64,000 nt of DNA from Rutstroemia sp. NJR-2017a BVV2 (lineage: Eukaryota; Ascomycota; Leotiomycetes; Helotiales; Rutstroemiaceae): the NCBI GenBank assembly GCA_002946415.1, contig NJPS01000034.1, positions 186,001-250,000 on the forward strand, read 5' to 3'. The position numbers and the translations under genes are program-made. This document shows, in pieces, positions 33,432 to 45,285 of this stretch (its first letter is position 1; each line of letters begins with the position of its first letter). The notes under the pieces were generated by a model. It ran no database searches, was not told the DNA's origin, and saw nothing but the letters and a program-made list of their open reading frames with translations.

Positions 33432-36400
33432 TTATCTTCGGTTCATCTCTGCGGTGTGGCGCAGTTTAAATCCATTACACAAGGCCTTCATGTCGGGATA
33501 TGGACTTTTCAACAATTCGAAGGCATTAGGAATTATCCGCACTGGCCATGAGTTGACGCGCGCAAGCTGACCAGCTTTGAAGCAGAGATGGAAATAACCA
33601 GGATTTCTTGTGTCAATGCAGAAGGCATAGACAGATCGCTTAGGGTTGGCCTCCGTGTAGGTTGTTAACCAACGTTCTAATGAGATTATTAGCAAATACT
33701 CGAAATTGATTGAGGTATGCAATAACTTACCAGTGTCAGCTTTGCTGCCTCTCTGGAACTTTTCGTGTGACATCATCTCTTCAACCTTTTTAGACATGGC
33801 CTTGACATGGTCTACGATCAATTCATCCAGATCACTGTAGTTGATCTTACCAATCCTCAACTGCCTTCCAAGTGAAAATTCGTTGTCTTTCTGCAATTCT
33901 AGGACGTCGATGTGTTGGTAAACCTTATCAGCAACCTTCCATGTAACAGCAAGATGATCGTTGCCTTTCGACGAAGGGCGGATAACGGCATCGCCCGGGG
34001 CTTGCGATCCGAGGTATTCCTCGGCCTGGGTTGCATTGAATGGTCGGAATAGGGGATGCTTGACAACTCTCTGCACGCGGCCCGTGGCTTTATCCTTTTC
34101 CCGCAACTCCTCCTTATCCTTTTGCTCTTGAATCACATCCCAGGTTCCTGGCTCATGGTCCATGCGCTTCCTGTAAGGTCGCATTTGAGACTCACGTAGA
34201 GACAGTCTGGTAGTGAAGCTTCGTCGATCGACGTCGAGTACCTTAGCTTGAGCAGTTTGACCAACTGAGAACAAACGATTGAGCGAGGCATTAGGGTTGT
34301 CGGAACCATCCTCCTTCTCAACCCTACCTTCAACACCCGAATCTAATTTGGCAACAATGAAATCCTCCTTTGCAACTCTGATATTGACAGACACAATCAT
34401 GCCTTCACATAACGACTCTTGGGTCTCTCCAGTAAGCATAGTAAAGATTTCGTCGTCCGAAAGAAGGGCAAAATTGCGTCGCAATTCCTCATAAGCCAGC
34501 TGCAGTTCGGCACGGATGGTTTCAAGAGTCGCACGCTTGCGTTGGTTGTAGTTCTTCTCCAACTGTTCGGCATACTCCTCAAGGATCAGATCATTCACCT
34601 TCTCCTGCTCATCATCTTTGATAAGTTTGCGAACAATTGCGCCTGGGCCACCTTCATCTACCTCAGCCTTTACATCTTCCTCGTCAAGCTCAAGAGCGTC
34701 CGCAGCCATCTTTCTACCCAGCTCGTAATCTTCTGGATGAACACGAGTATTGTCGAGGTAGTCGGATGTAGAATTCGCACTTTCATACTCGATGAAGAGG
34801 AAACTTGCACAATTGTTCCACACCCGTGGTCCCACAACAGGTAGTTTGCCGCTGTCTGGATCACCTACAAGCTCCTCACGGGTGTTGACAACTCCGCCAT
34901 TGGCATTGATGGCTTTGAGAACAGCAGTAGCCTTACGTGGTCCGAGACCGCAGACGTACGGAAGGAGATTTGCTGTGTAAGAATCGCTCACTGCTTCATT
35001 AATATTAACACCGCAAAGATTGACCATATCAACCATTGCAGTTTCTAGTTGCCTCCTAAGCTTATCTTCCGGTAGTAGCTGCTGAGATGGGTGGAATGAG
35101 AGAGATACAATGTCCTTGCCTAGGGCAGCATATTCTTTCATAGGGTTTTGGAGATATCGGGCGAGGGCAACGCAATACCTCGTAAGGGGAGGGAACGCAG
35201 GGTGGTCAACGGCGGCGCGTGGACTATCCTTGTAGAGTCGAGCGACTTCGTCATTTACAATGACAATCTCAAGAGGCTCGCTCCTATCTTCACCGCTGTC
35301 AGGATCTTCGAACTCGCCTCCACGGAGACCGTTTTCCTGTACCAGATCTCGAAGACTATTCACAAGCTTGTGGGTTTCCACAGAGAAGCCACTGATTCCA
35401 ATGACGTCGGGCTTTTTGTACCGTACCAGTTCCACGAATGCCTCCCTCGCTCTCTGGTCTCTTGACAGATTGTCAAATTTGCCCTGATCCAGAACACGCC
35501 CATCCTCCTCGACCCAAGCCCAACAGACGGCATCCCTATTAGGGTCCCCGTTCCCGTTAGACAGGGCAAGAACTCGAGGAATTGTGCCCAAGACCATACC
35601 CTTTGGCTTGTATGGCGCTTGGTCGAGCTTTTTCGAATACTCTTCACGGCAAAGCTTCAGGATAGAATCTTGGCATGCTGTCCGCATACTTTCTTTCACA
35701 CCTTTCGTGATAACCCTCTCAAGTTTGGAGTACGCCAAATCAAGGACCTTCTGTCTCTCCTCATTCCAAGCATCAGCAAGCTCACTGAAGTTATCGGATG
35801 CAAATTCTGAGTAGAGCTGCTTTTTGAAATCCCGCTCACTTTGCAGCGAAACATGTACTTCGAGGAGTCCCTCTTCCTCTGCCTTCAGCATCTTCAAAAA
35901 CATCTCAGGCTTGCTTGCGATATCGTTGAAAGTCTGATTCTTGAGATACTTTAGTTCGTAGTAAGGATGTTGCTCGTCGATTTTCTTCAGTCCTTTCTCG
36001 GTTCTTCTACAGCTGACCAAACCAGCCATATAATAGTTTCTTCTGAAGTGTTGGCGCATTTTCGGGTTCATGAAAAGCTCTTCTGCAAACATGCTGCGTG
36101 CAGCTTGCAAGACTCCCTCGCCCGTACTGAAATCGTCAGGACTGGTCAAAGTGTCCGCAAGGTCGATTGGTCTCGAGGTAGCATCCTCAGTGTATTGCTT
36201 GCGACCTTCCCGTAAGACATTTTGAGCTACTTGTTCAGCAGTAATTCCATATGCTCGGACAAGTTCGTAAGCTCTGCTCTTGCGAATTCGATCAAATTTG
36301 GAGGTTTTGTTCCCGGCTCGCTTCTCCTTGACTTCTCCATTTGAGGCTTGCAGGGATTTAATCTCTGCAGAATATTGGAAATAGAGGTAGTCTTGGATGT

Positions 36401-37818
36401 CTTGGAGCTCTTCCATGGTAACCGCTTTTGGAACCATCGACTCGAAGGTCTCATCTTTCACGTCGGATACCAACTTCAAATTGTCATAAGTCTTTTCGAG
36501 GACGTTGCGCTTGTCTATGAGAGCTCTGAATTTCAAATCGAGATCAAGAATGCGCCAGAGGTCGTCTTGATTCAAAAGCTTATCTGCGCTCACTTCATAA
36601 TCGGCAGCATCCGGGTTATTCGGGTCGGATCGTGTTTTGTTCTTGCGCGCATGAATGAGATAGTCTTTTCGGTGTTGAAATACGTAAGGAACTTCAACTT
36701 CGTCCACAACGAAAAACTCCAAGACTTTGCCGATTGCTCTGGTGAATGGCATCTGCATTTCAGCGTGGAATCCTTTATTTGGCCAAATGAGACTGGTAAT
36801 CCATCGAGCTTCTTCCTTAAATTGCTCATCCGTGATTTGAAGGTGCTTATATGGCTTTCGGTCAAGCTGGAATCGTTCAGGCTCGTCCAAGAAGCGAATC
36901 TGATTGTCTTCATCGGTAAGCAATTTCTCAGCGAGCTGCGAAGGTTCAAAGACATCTTTCAGCTCAAGGTTTTGGTCGCCCGCCTCTGCTGCTTCAGCCT
37001 CGTCCTCCAGAGCAAGTGCCCAATCGTAGTCCTCGCCATTGCCAAATATAGCCTCCATATCATCAAGAGCATCTTTGTCTAGACCAGTCGTTTCTGGACC
37101 GCCAACGTACCCCTTTTCTCTTGGGCGAGCTACCTCTCTCTCCTCGATGAGCCTGACTCTTTCATCGTCCTCCAATTCATCCTCTTCGATGAAATCTGCG
37201 AATTCGTCGAGTCTGTGATCGGGCCGTGCGAAAGAGCGTTCATACTCATGCGGTGCATCTTGTTCCTCATCGTCAGAGAAGATTTCGTCTAAACCACGCT
37301 CTCGATTCTGATCGCCGTCATCCCGATGGCCGCGCTTGAGACGTTTGAACTTTGACTGTGCCTATGTCAATTGGAGTCACAATAAATATACCATAAAGCC
37401 CTACCTGCTGTGTAGTCTTTCGTTCCCATTCAGGATTTGCCTCCCCAATAAGGTCCAGATCCTCGTCATCCAAGACTTCTTCTTCACGTTGCTCTCTTCG
37501 ACGTTTCTTATCTCGGCGTCTTCGTCGTTCTCTTGCTTCGTCGTCATCTTCTTCGTCTTCATCTACAATAAAGCCCTCCCGTACCTGTGAAGATTTCAAT
37601 TAGAAACGCGCGAACAAAGAAAAGGTGAGCGACCGCCATACCTCACGAGCTGCCTCCTCATCATCGTCATCTTCTTCTTCGCTGGAATCATCATCTAGAG
37701 GTCTATTCTGCGTCCGCGACTTCCCAGGGCGAGATTCCCCAGTCTCTTCATCAAAGGACTCATCGTTCTCCTCTTCATCAACCTCGACGTCCCCATCAAT
37801 AAGATCGCGCATACTCAT
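33432..37818 (-). CDS. SPT6: Transcription elongation factor / histone chaperone Spt6 (four exons, 1410 aa)
   Basis: Exons (minus) are 37818-37642, 37584-37405, 37361-33731 and 33676-33432; introns are 57, 43 and 54 nt. Spt6 travels with RNA polymerase II in the nucleus and reassembles nucleosomes. Parts in order: highly acidic N-terminus starting [17 protein letters not shown]; basic [11 protein letters not shown] patch; Spt6 core with HTH and YqgF-like fold; helix-hairpin-helix ([20 protein letters not shown]); S1 domain ([20 protein letters not shown]); then tandem SH2 with [16 protein letters not shown] and [20 protein letters not shown]. Length fits the family. The last intron (33677-33730) is stop-free and in frame. 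It was recognised because removal restores KADTERWLTTY, conserved in the tandem SH2. The start lies at the first ATG of the acidic region, not the in-frame ATG at 37887. Divergent from STE7. Confidence 0.95.
33677..33730 (-). other. Stop-free 54-nt intron inside the SPT6 tandem-SH2 region
   Basis: On the minus strand: donor GTAAGT, acceptor CATTAG. The 54 nt contain no stop in the SPT6 frame and encode 18 residues ([18 protein letters not shown]) that interrupt a conserved stretch. Splicing gives DTERWL. Retention would add an 18-residue hydrophobic insertion without truncating the protein. Confidence 0.8.
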
Positions 37819-39428
37819 GATTGCGGAGTTCTTTATTTGATTGATTGAGAATTGAAGCAAGGAATGAAAGGGGTTGTCTAAGTGCAAATTCTGTAAACTT
37901 CCGCTGAAGCTGAAGAGCTGAGATGGAAAAGGGAAGTTGACAGTATTTGGAAAGCTTGCCTTTCAGGGAACTTTTTGGCAGCCTTTTAGCCTTTCTCGCG
38001 ACGGCGTCCGTTTTCCTTAGGTAGTTTAATTGAGGCTGGAGTGATTCTCAGGCTCGTATCTCTGGGAGCCCCAGGCATGAAGTGTGGCGCATGGAGCTTA
38101 GTACAAGGTAGGAATAGTCTCGATCAGCTCTTAGTTTACATAAGCACTCCGGTCTCTGGTGGCACTCACGTTTTCGTAAAGTAGCAATTGTGAAGACGAG
38201 TATCCTTATCAGTTGCGGATTCTAGAAGGGTTTCGGACTTTCTGAACAACCACCCCAACGGCGTTTTGACTTCACGGTTGAGACAGTGATGGAGATCGAC
38301 ACACGCCGTACCTCTCTCTTGCTCTCCCACTCCCTCAGTCCTTCACTTCCCTCGCTCGCTCACCACTTCGTAAGCAGGCGCTCCTCGGTGCGTTTGGACC
38401 TGCATACGGTATTTCGGATAGGATAAGTACGGATAGAAATCCTTGCCCGCCTTGTTCTAGATAGAGGGGAGCGGAAGGATGCGACAAGGAATCACAACTC
38501 GACACAAAGCGTCCTAGCACTCGTACGGCACAGAGGTATGTACTTCGTACGGAGTATGATGTATCAAAGAAGGAGGATGAGTTATCTGAAATTGCTAAGA
38601 ACTGCCTCCGTTCTCACGAAGCACCGAAATCCAACCAGCTCGAAGCAGCTCCAGAGTCCGGCCAGTAATGGATGTGGAGTAATAAATCAGCACAGAGCGC
38701 TTGATAGTTGATACTGCACTGCATCCATCCTCTCCAACATCAGCCCAGGGTCTCTCTCGCTCTCATTCGTCCCGTTCTTTAACGCGCTTGCCAATAAATG
38801 CCCAATGCAAATTTCTCTCGTTAGAAACTTGTACATGATGAGACACAGACACAGGACAATCTGCCAGAATATGAGAAGGTCAAGGACAGACAACCAGCAA
38901 TTCCGTTGCAAACTCGTAATCCCCAAGCCAAAGGAATAGAATATTTCAAACAAATCTATTTTCACTCTTATTGTAGTCAGTGTTGGATTTACCAGGGGTT
39001 TCCAGTTTCCACCTCCTTCAAAGGACAAAGTAATACTTCGTAGTTCCCTTTCTCTATGCTCGAGTACTGTAGCGCCAAACCCAAACGAATTGTCCCGCTT
39101 TCACTAGTGATCTATCCACCTCCTACTTTGTCCCTCCATTGAATCCTACAACTATCGAACGACACACACACAACAATATCCTTCACATCGACTCCTATCT
39201 TTCCCTCAGCCCTACCTACCGACGCACATTTCAAAAAAGGAGCGAAACGATTTGCTTCCAGAATACTTTCACATTGCTGTACACAATTACGATCAACTTC
39301 TACACCAATCGCTCTGTGCTAAGAGCTCCTCCTCAAGCGCTGACAGCCAGAGCCGAACCATACTTCTGCGCGACTCACAATAATCTCATTTACATTGTTA
39401 GACAATACGGCTGAGCCGACTCTATAAA
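37819..39428. promoter_or_regulatory. 1.6-kb divergent region between SPT6 and STE7
   Basis: Holds both promoters and the probably long STE7 leader (CTATAAA is immediately before the ATG and cannot be its TATA box). Two TACTTCGTA 9-mers are present, at 38541-38549 (directly overlapping TACGGAGTA at 38548-38556) and 39034-39042. The minus frame 38687-39028 shows no family resemblance. Confidence 0.45.
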
Positions 39429-41155
39429 ATGTCGGACGGTATCGGCTCAGTGCGCACTTTGAAGAGGAAGAATGTGAAGGGCTTGGCTTTGGCAGCACCA
39501 GCACCTCGGAGCGTTGCACCATCAGAGAGTGACCAGCAGACTACTGGTGGCGTCGGGAGCGAAAGCAACAGGCAGACTGCGCAGTTAGAAATCGGAATCG
39601 AATACAAATTGGATTTGAAGAGGGAAGACTTAGAAGTGTTGAAAGAGCTCGGCCATGGAAATGGAGGAACTGTCAGTAAAGTTAGACATATGGCGACGGG
39701 CACGATCATGGCAAGAAAGGTATGCAGGCACAAGGATACAAATGTTGAGATCAATGAAGCGAACAGCGCTGATAAAATTTACAGGTCATTCACGTAGAAG
39801 CCAAGAAAGAAATGCGTCGTCGAATCGTTCGAGAGCTTCAGATTATGTACGACTGCAATTCGGAGTACATTGTCAACTTTTATGGAGCATTCTTGAGCGA
39901 CAATAACGATGTCATCATGTGTATGGAATATATGGACGTGGGGTATGTCTGCCCTGGAAAATTGATGTTGACATCGATTCTAACATTTTCCATAGATCTC
40001 TGGACAGTATTTCCCGAAACTTTGGCCCTGTTCGAGTTGACGTTCTGGGAAAGATTGCAGAAGCCACACTTGGCGGCCTCACCTATCTCTACATCAAGCA
40101 CCATATTATGCATCGAGATATCAAACCATCTAACATCTTGGTCAACTCCAAAGGTCAGATCAAGCTCTGCGATTTTGGAGTTTCAGGAGAACTAGTAAAC
40201 TCGGTGGCGGATACTTTCGTTGGAACGTCGACATACATGGCCCCTGAAAGAATCCAAGGTCAAAAATACACTGTCAAGTCAGACGTGTGGAGTTTTGGTC
40301 TTTCTATAATGGAGCTGGCAATCGGAAAATTCCCATTTGATGCTAGCGAGCATTTGTCTGATGGGGATGGGGCGCCGTCTGGAATTCTTGATCTTCTTCA
40401 GCAGATTGTGTATGAGCCTGCACCAAAACTGCCGAAAAGTGAAGCATTCCCATCAATCCTGGAGGATATGATCCAAAAGTGCATGTCTAAAACTCCAGAG
40501 GAACGTCCAACTCCTCAAGAACTTTATGTGAGTCCCTTTTCCATAGATACACGGCAATCACTAATAAGTCAAAAAGGAGCGGGAACCATTCGTTCAAGCC
40601 GCCAAGCGTACTCCGGTAGATTTGAGAGAGTGGGCAATTGGTCTCATCGAGAGAGACAACCGCAAATCGCATCTTGCACCTCAGTTATCACCGGCCAGTA
40701 GAGATGTGCTGCGTGGGGACGATTCGCCGAACGCTTCACAAACTCCTACATCAGGTGACATTCCAATAGGTGGCGCCGATGTACGTTCGGCAATAACCTC
40801 TCCACAATACGTCGAGAACTATAACAGTTCAAGATCTCCAACAAAGAACGGAAGCAATGTTGGTCGGTCTGGAGGTGCGCCGTTCCATCCCGGTCTTCCT
40901 ACTAGGGGCAATACTACCAATTCGGTACCCAAACTCACGACTCTAAACGCTCCCGATTCTCATAACGCAAATGGTTCTTCGAGTGCCAATGCTCTCAACT
41001 TTAACAACACAACTCTTCCTATGCGGCCCGCTCCTGCTGGGCCACTCCCTCCGCCCCCTCATAGAAAAACGGAGGAAAATATCCACAAGGAAAGCCGACG
41101 CCAAGCTACGTTTGGCAACGGGCTATATGGAAATGGTTATGCAGCTGGCCAATAA
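39429..41155 (+). CDS. STE7: MAP kinase kinase of the Ste7 type (four exons, 519 aa)
   Basis: Exons are 39429-39719, 39785-39942, 39996-40527 and 40577-41155; introns are 65, 53 and 49 nt. Near the N-terminus a basic-hydrophobic MAPK docking motif TLKRKNVKGLAL (residues 10-21) is typical of Ste7/Mst7 kinases. Kinase signatures: Gly loop LGHGNGGTV (~74-82), catalytic lysine K97 in MARKVIH, HRDIKPSN, DFGVSGELV, and a SVADT activation loop with the Ser-x3-Thr pair phosphorylated by the upstream MAPKKK, then APERI and SDVWSFGLS. The catalytic lysine is the last codon of exon 1. The Ser/Pro/Asn-rich C-terminal tail includes a poly-Pro stretch (PLPPPPHRK) often seen in the filamentous family. It should activate the Fus3/Kss1-type MAPK controlling mating, fusion and infection structures. 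Alternatives (Pbs2, Mkk1) fit less well. Confidence 0.92.
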
Positions 41156-41774
41156 GGGGTTTTCCGTTCTGCTTCGACATATCCACACTCATACTTACCA
41201 CAAACCGAAATATGCATCACTTGGAAGAGCATCTCCCGGCGTATTTTTCATCTTTGCGGAGGACATCTTTGCCGTCGTGATGGATACCTTTCTACTAGCT
41301 AACTGCTTCTTCTGAGAAAAAAAATTACATTTTTATTTGTCGTGGCACGTGGAAATATTAGGACCTTGACATGTAGAAAGAACACCGACCGTGGAGTTAT
41401 GATGGAGATCATGCATGTCATGGAGAGAGATGAATATAGTGCGATGGGCTTTGAAAGGTCGACAGGAGAAATAAAGATATCAAGGAACATAGCTAGTTGT
41501 AGTTTTTACTCACGGAAAGCGATACTACATAGGTTTTATGGCGTTATTCTCTATCATTCGTCGGTATTTAGAATCATCAGAGATATTACCTACGTGCTGT
41601 CCTAACGGGACTGAGTGTGGCTCCAAATTCTCTAAATACCGATGCAAGCATGGCAAGTTCATTTTTCATCAGCCACAATTGACGCCACAGATTGAATCTA
41701 GAACTCTCACCCCACTTTATCCCCCACCTACCCCAATCATCTCTTCTCCTGCCAAATACATATGCATCCACAAT
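41156..41774. other. Spacer between STE7 and the HAD phosphatase gene
   Basis: About 620 nt of STE7 3' UTR and promoter. The pyrimidine-rich stretch ATCTCTTCTCCTGCC lies just upstream of the next ATG. No further gene is seen. Confidence 0.4.
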
Positions 41775-43162
41775 ATGTCGAAGTCAAAATTGCTCGCCGT
41801 GTCTTGCTTTTCTTTATCACGTCCCCGGATTGTTGTTAGACCCAAGTTCATACCAATACAACAACAAAGAACATTCGCAATGGCAACGCCTTTGGTAGAA
41901 AGAGTACCTAGACCGAGACGATTTGCCCCGCTAAAGAAAGATACGGGGGAGAAAGACCTAGGTGATGCGGTTAGGAGATTAAAAGGTGTAATTTTTGATG
42001 TCGATGGGACTTTATGGTGTGTTTTCTTATTCCTGGGGGAGAGGTTGCTTCCGAGTGTAGTTTTGGTTGGTTAGGCCTTTTGAATGTAGCTGGAGGTGGT
42101 TACGTTGTCACGAACGTGAGAGTGGGCTTCATCCGTCGGAAAGTCAAAATCAAGATATGACTGGCAGGGTGACTGCTCCTCTTTGACCTATTCGATGCAA
42201 GTCAAGTGTCACATCGTAACACCCTTACGTTCTCTGCCGTATTTGGGGTTTGATGAAGGACTTAATATCATGAATCGAGTTTACATGCCTGGTCATTCTA
42301 TCCTCGACACATGTCACGAGGCTTCATTGGCGCCGAGTATGCAGGCTTTTACGGCGTATTTCCACTGCTCAAGTGACAGCGGACGGCAATGTCTTCAGCA
42401 CGCTCAGATTCTCGTCTTACACGCCGTTGTTCAATCTCTCTCCAAGGCTCTCCATATCAGGCAGTGTCCTTTCTTCTTTACAGAAACTTAGCTAACAAAA
42501 TACAACAGCGAGCCACAAACATACATGTAAGTCCACCTTTCGTACCTCTCAAACACCTATACTTTAATCCCCAATCTCACACCTCATCCAGGTTCGCCCA
42601 AATGCGTGACGCCCTATCCATCGACGCCAAAACCGACATCCTAGAGCACATCTACTCGCTCCCCCCTTCCGAGCAACCCGCCGCACATGAAGCCATCCGC
42701 GCCGTCGAACGTTCCGCTATGCTCCTTCAAACTCCTCAACCCGGTCTCCAAACCCTCTTCACCTATCTCACTGCCCCGCCGCCCTCCAACCCACACCACC
42801 CTCCCCTCCCCCTCGGAATCCTCACTCGGAACCATCTCCCCCCCGTAACCCATCTTCTCAGCAATCACCTCCCCACAACCGACTTCTATCCCATTCTCAC
42901 GCGTGATTTCCTCCCCGCGAAACCTGATCCTGCCGGTATAATCCATATCGCGGGGCAGTGGGGCGTGGATCCTAGAGACGTGATTATGGTGGGCGATTCT
43001 ATGGATGATATGAGAGCGGGGTATATGGCGGGCGCGGCGACAGTGTTGTTGGGGAATAGTGTGAATGGGGATTTGTGGGAGCATGAGTACACGGATCTGG
43101 TGGTTACGAGGTTGGATGAGTTGGTGGGGATATTGGAGGAGGGGTTTGTGGGGAGGGGATAG
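41775..43162 (+). CDS. HAD-superfamily hydrolase (phosphatase-like), three exons with an 18-nt microexon, 276 aa
   Basis: Exons are 41775-42016, 42509-42526 (18 nt) and 42592-43162. The first intron is 492 nt, several times longer than others here; the second is 65 nt. The joins were fixed by the family sequence: DVDGTL-C from exon 1 to microexon, EPQTYM across the microexon, then FAQMRDAL. HAD motif I is DVDGT (75-79) with nucleophile D75 and acid/base D77; motif III lysine is in PAKPDPAG and motif IV in VGDSMDDMRAG. Subfamily I cap residues lie between. Residues 1-35 are Arg/Lys/Ser-rich without acids, like a mitochondrial presequence, and a second in-frame ATG (codon 36, 41880) begins MATPLVER. 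The substrate is unknown. The last exon changes from C-rich to G-rich codon third positions around 42960, as in URA4. Confidence 0.85.
42017..42508 (+). other. Unusually long (492 nt) intron before the HAD microexon
   Basis: The donor is GTGTGT after TTATG. The acceptor is TACAACAG with a GCTAACA branch 16-17 nt earlier. It contains an open stretch at 42183-42491, but removing all 492 nt restores the conserved HAD motif, so an internal coding exon is not needed. Confidence 0.6.
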
Positions 43163-43427
43163 GGTGAACTGGAGGAAGGTAAAAGAGATGTGAATAGGCG
43201 GGATAGAGTGTTAATTCAATAGAGTATGAAGTCAGTTAGGGTGTCGATTCAAATAGACTGTATTGCAATGTAATATGTATAGATTAAAATATGCAAAAGA
43301 ATGTCCTAAAGAAGAAGAGTCCATTACTCGAAAACCAAACCGCTCAATCAAATCTACCATGCAACTCCCCTCACCGCAACCTCTCCACAAACAGTATCTA
43401 ATCAGGATCAAGAAACCCACTGTCCAC

Positions 43428-45209
43428 TCAACTCTGGTAAGCACCACTACCACTCGGGTCACTCGCCAAAGCCGTCAAATTCGCATTCCCCGTCTTCAAA
43501 TACGTCTTCTCCTTCGGCAGCGCATCCAACGTACTATCCGGCAACCCCAACGTATCCTTAATGACCTGTCTGGGCGTCAACGCCAACCACTGCGCCACGC
43601 TAATATCACTAAAAACCGGCTGTTGCAAGACCTCCAAGAAAACAACATCCTCCGTGCCAGTGTTCTCAATATAGTGAGTGTTACTCGCCGGGATATACCC
43701 CACGTCGCCAGCGGTGAAGTCGAAGGTATTCGAGGACGAAGGCGCGGCATACACGGTGATGCGGGCGGAGCCCTGTAGGAAGAAGTTCCATTCGTCGGAG
43801 GTCAGATGCCAGTGCATTTCGCGCATGGCGCCCGGTTCGATGGTGACGAGGGCGGCGGCGAAGTTGGCAGCGGCGGGGAAGGTGGTTGTGTCGATGAGTT
43901 TTACGGAGCCGCCGGGGACGGTGTAGGGTTGTTGCTGCGACCAGTGGTAGGTGTAGGAATCCTTTTGGGGAATGATGCCAGCGGAGCTGGTGATGTTCTG
44001 TTCGGAGATGTTGGCTGGCGCGGGAGTGCCGTCGAAGATATATAGTTGATCGCTGGGAAGGTTGTCGAATGCTGAGACGGGAGTCTGCAGGTTCTTTGAC
44101 AGGACGGATTTGGGGTTTCGGAGGAACATTTCGGTGGCGAGGAAAGTACCATATTCAGTGAAGTCGCCTTGGTCAAAGACTAGAAGGAACTCGCAGCCCT
44201 CTTCAAGAGCTTGGATTGAATGGGGTACTCCAGCTGGGAAGTACCAAACATCTCCAGCACTGATGTCGTCGATGAATGACTCGCCTTTCTCATTGATAGC
44301 TGAAAGTCTCACACTGCCTTTCAACATCAGAGCCCACTCATTAGCCGTGTGCCAATGTAACTCTCTGTACGCATGGGGAGCCAAGCGCATGTCAACACCT
44401 GCCATTGCAGTTGCTGAGGGAAGTTGTCCGGTATTCTGCTGCCTCGCCCACCCAGACGTCTTTCCAGATCCAAACTTGTTATGACTTAAACCCATTGGCC
44501 ATTTTGCTTGTGGCACACTTCCAGAGTCAGTCCCTGAAGGTGCAAAAGTGTCTGGATTCAATTTCTGGTATTCATATGTCTCTACTACAGGTTAGCCATG
44601 TGTGGTAGAGCTAGAACAGTGCTCCAGGGGATGTGGTCGTTCTTTGACCAACTTCAAATATCGAAATCTGATTCATAGAGTAGCTTTTTGAGATGCCCGT
44701 TTGCAGATTCCACTCAGTATCTCAAATTTCGAGCTTTTATCGAATAGCCAAACATCAATCATCACCAATTAGGATGAAAGGTAATCAGATTCGAGATTGT
44801 AAGTTAATCAATGAATGAGTAAGCCCTGGGTGGTGCATGGAGAATACTTACGTGGTCCAGGATCTGTTTGACCGAGAGTTCCTCGGATAGGTTGGGGGTT
44901 CTCAACGCCGTTGAAATCCAAGAATAGACCGAGGTCTGCATCAGCCTCTTGACCGCTGACAAGTGGGTAGTCGGACACGATGGCCGAATCTCCACCAGAG
45001 ATTGGTGACGGTTGCACAATCTCGCCTCTCAGAGAATCAGGACCATAAAGTGAGCCAGTCGGAGCGGTGACGGTAGGTACTGGAGAAGTGACTCCTCCCT
45101 CAGGGACAGATTGTTCGCCATAGCTCATCTGAGGAGTTGGTAAAGCGAAAGCTGCCGGAAGCAGGCCGGCAACTACAAAAGCAGCTAACAGATGGGCGAG
45201 TTCTGGCAT
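43428..45209 (-). CDS. Secreted bicupin oxalate decarboxylase (two exons, 503 aa)
   Basis: Exon 1 is 45209-44852 and exon 2 is 44581-43428, with a 270-nt intron (GTAAGT...GTAG). The protein begins with a signal peptide (MPELAHLLAAFVVAGLLPAAFA), then a Ser/Pro-rich propeptide-like region, then two cupin domains. Metal sites: first cupin HWHTANEWALMLKG (H195, H197, E201, with H240 in GVPH); second cupin HWHLTSDEWNFFLQG (H376, H378, E383). Oxalate decarboxylase uses Mn and O2 to make formate and CO2. Such enzymes let oxalate-secreting fungi control acidity. Another in-frame ATG at 45257 would add 16 residues ahead of the signal peptide and is less likely. A TATATAAAG box sits about 70 nt upstream (45277-45285). 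The exon join makes GPQTYEY; the family usually has GPR here, so the acceptor could differ by a few nt. Confidence 0.9.
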
Positions 45210-45276
45210 TGCGAAGAGTAGTGGTTTGATGTTGATCTGAAGTGTGGATGAGATCAAAACCAGAGACAGGCAGCTC

Positions 45277-45285
45277 CTTTATATA
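45277..45285 (-). promoter_or_regulatory. TATA box of the oxalate decarboxylase gene
   Basis: On the minus strand TATATAAAG lies 68-76 nt before the ATG at 45209, a usual distance for a fungal TATA promoter with a short leader. Confidence 0.55.

Noticed and set aside
34133..36955. Several 60-240 codon frames opposite SPT6, including plus 36348-37082
   Set aside because: They are antisense shadows of the SPT6 coding region.
42183..42491. 102-codon frame inside the long HAD intron
   Set aside because: Including it would break the conserved DVDGTLC-EPQTYMF sequence; it is intronic.
43678..44484. Plus frames of 79-140 codons within the oxalate decarboxylase gene
   Set aside because: Antisense shadows of a gene with clear catalytic motifs on the minus strand.
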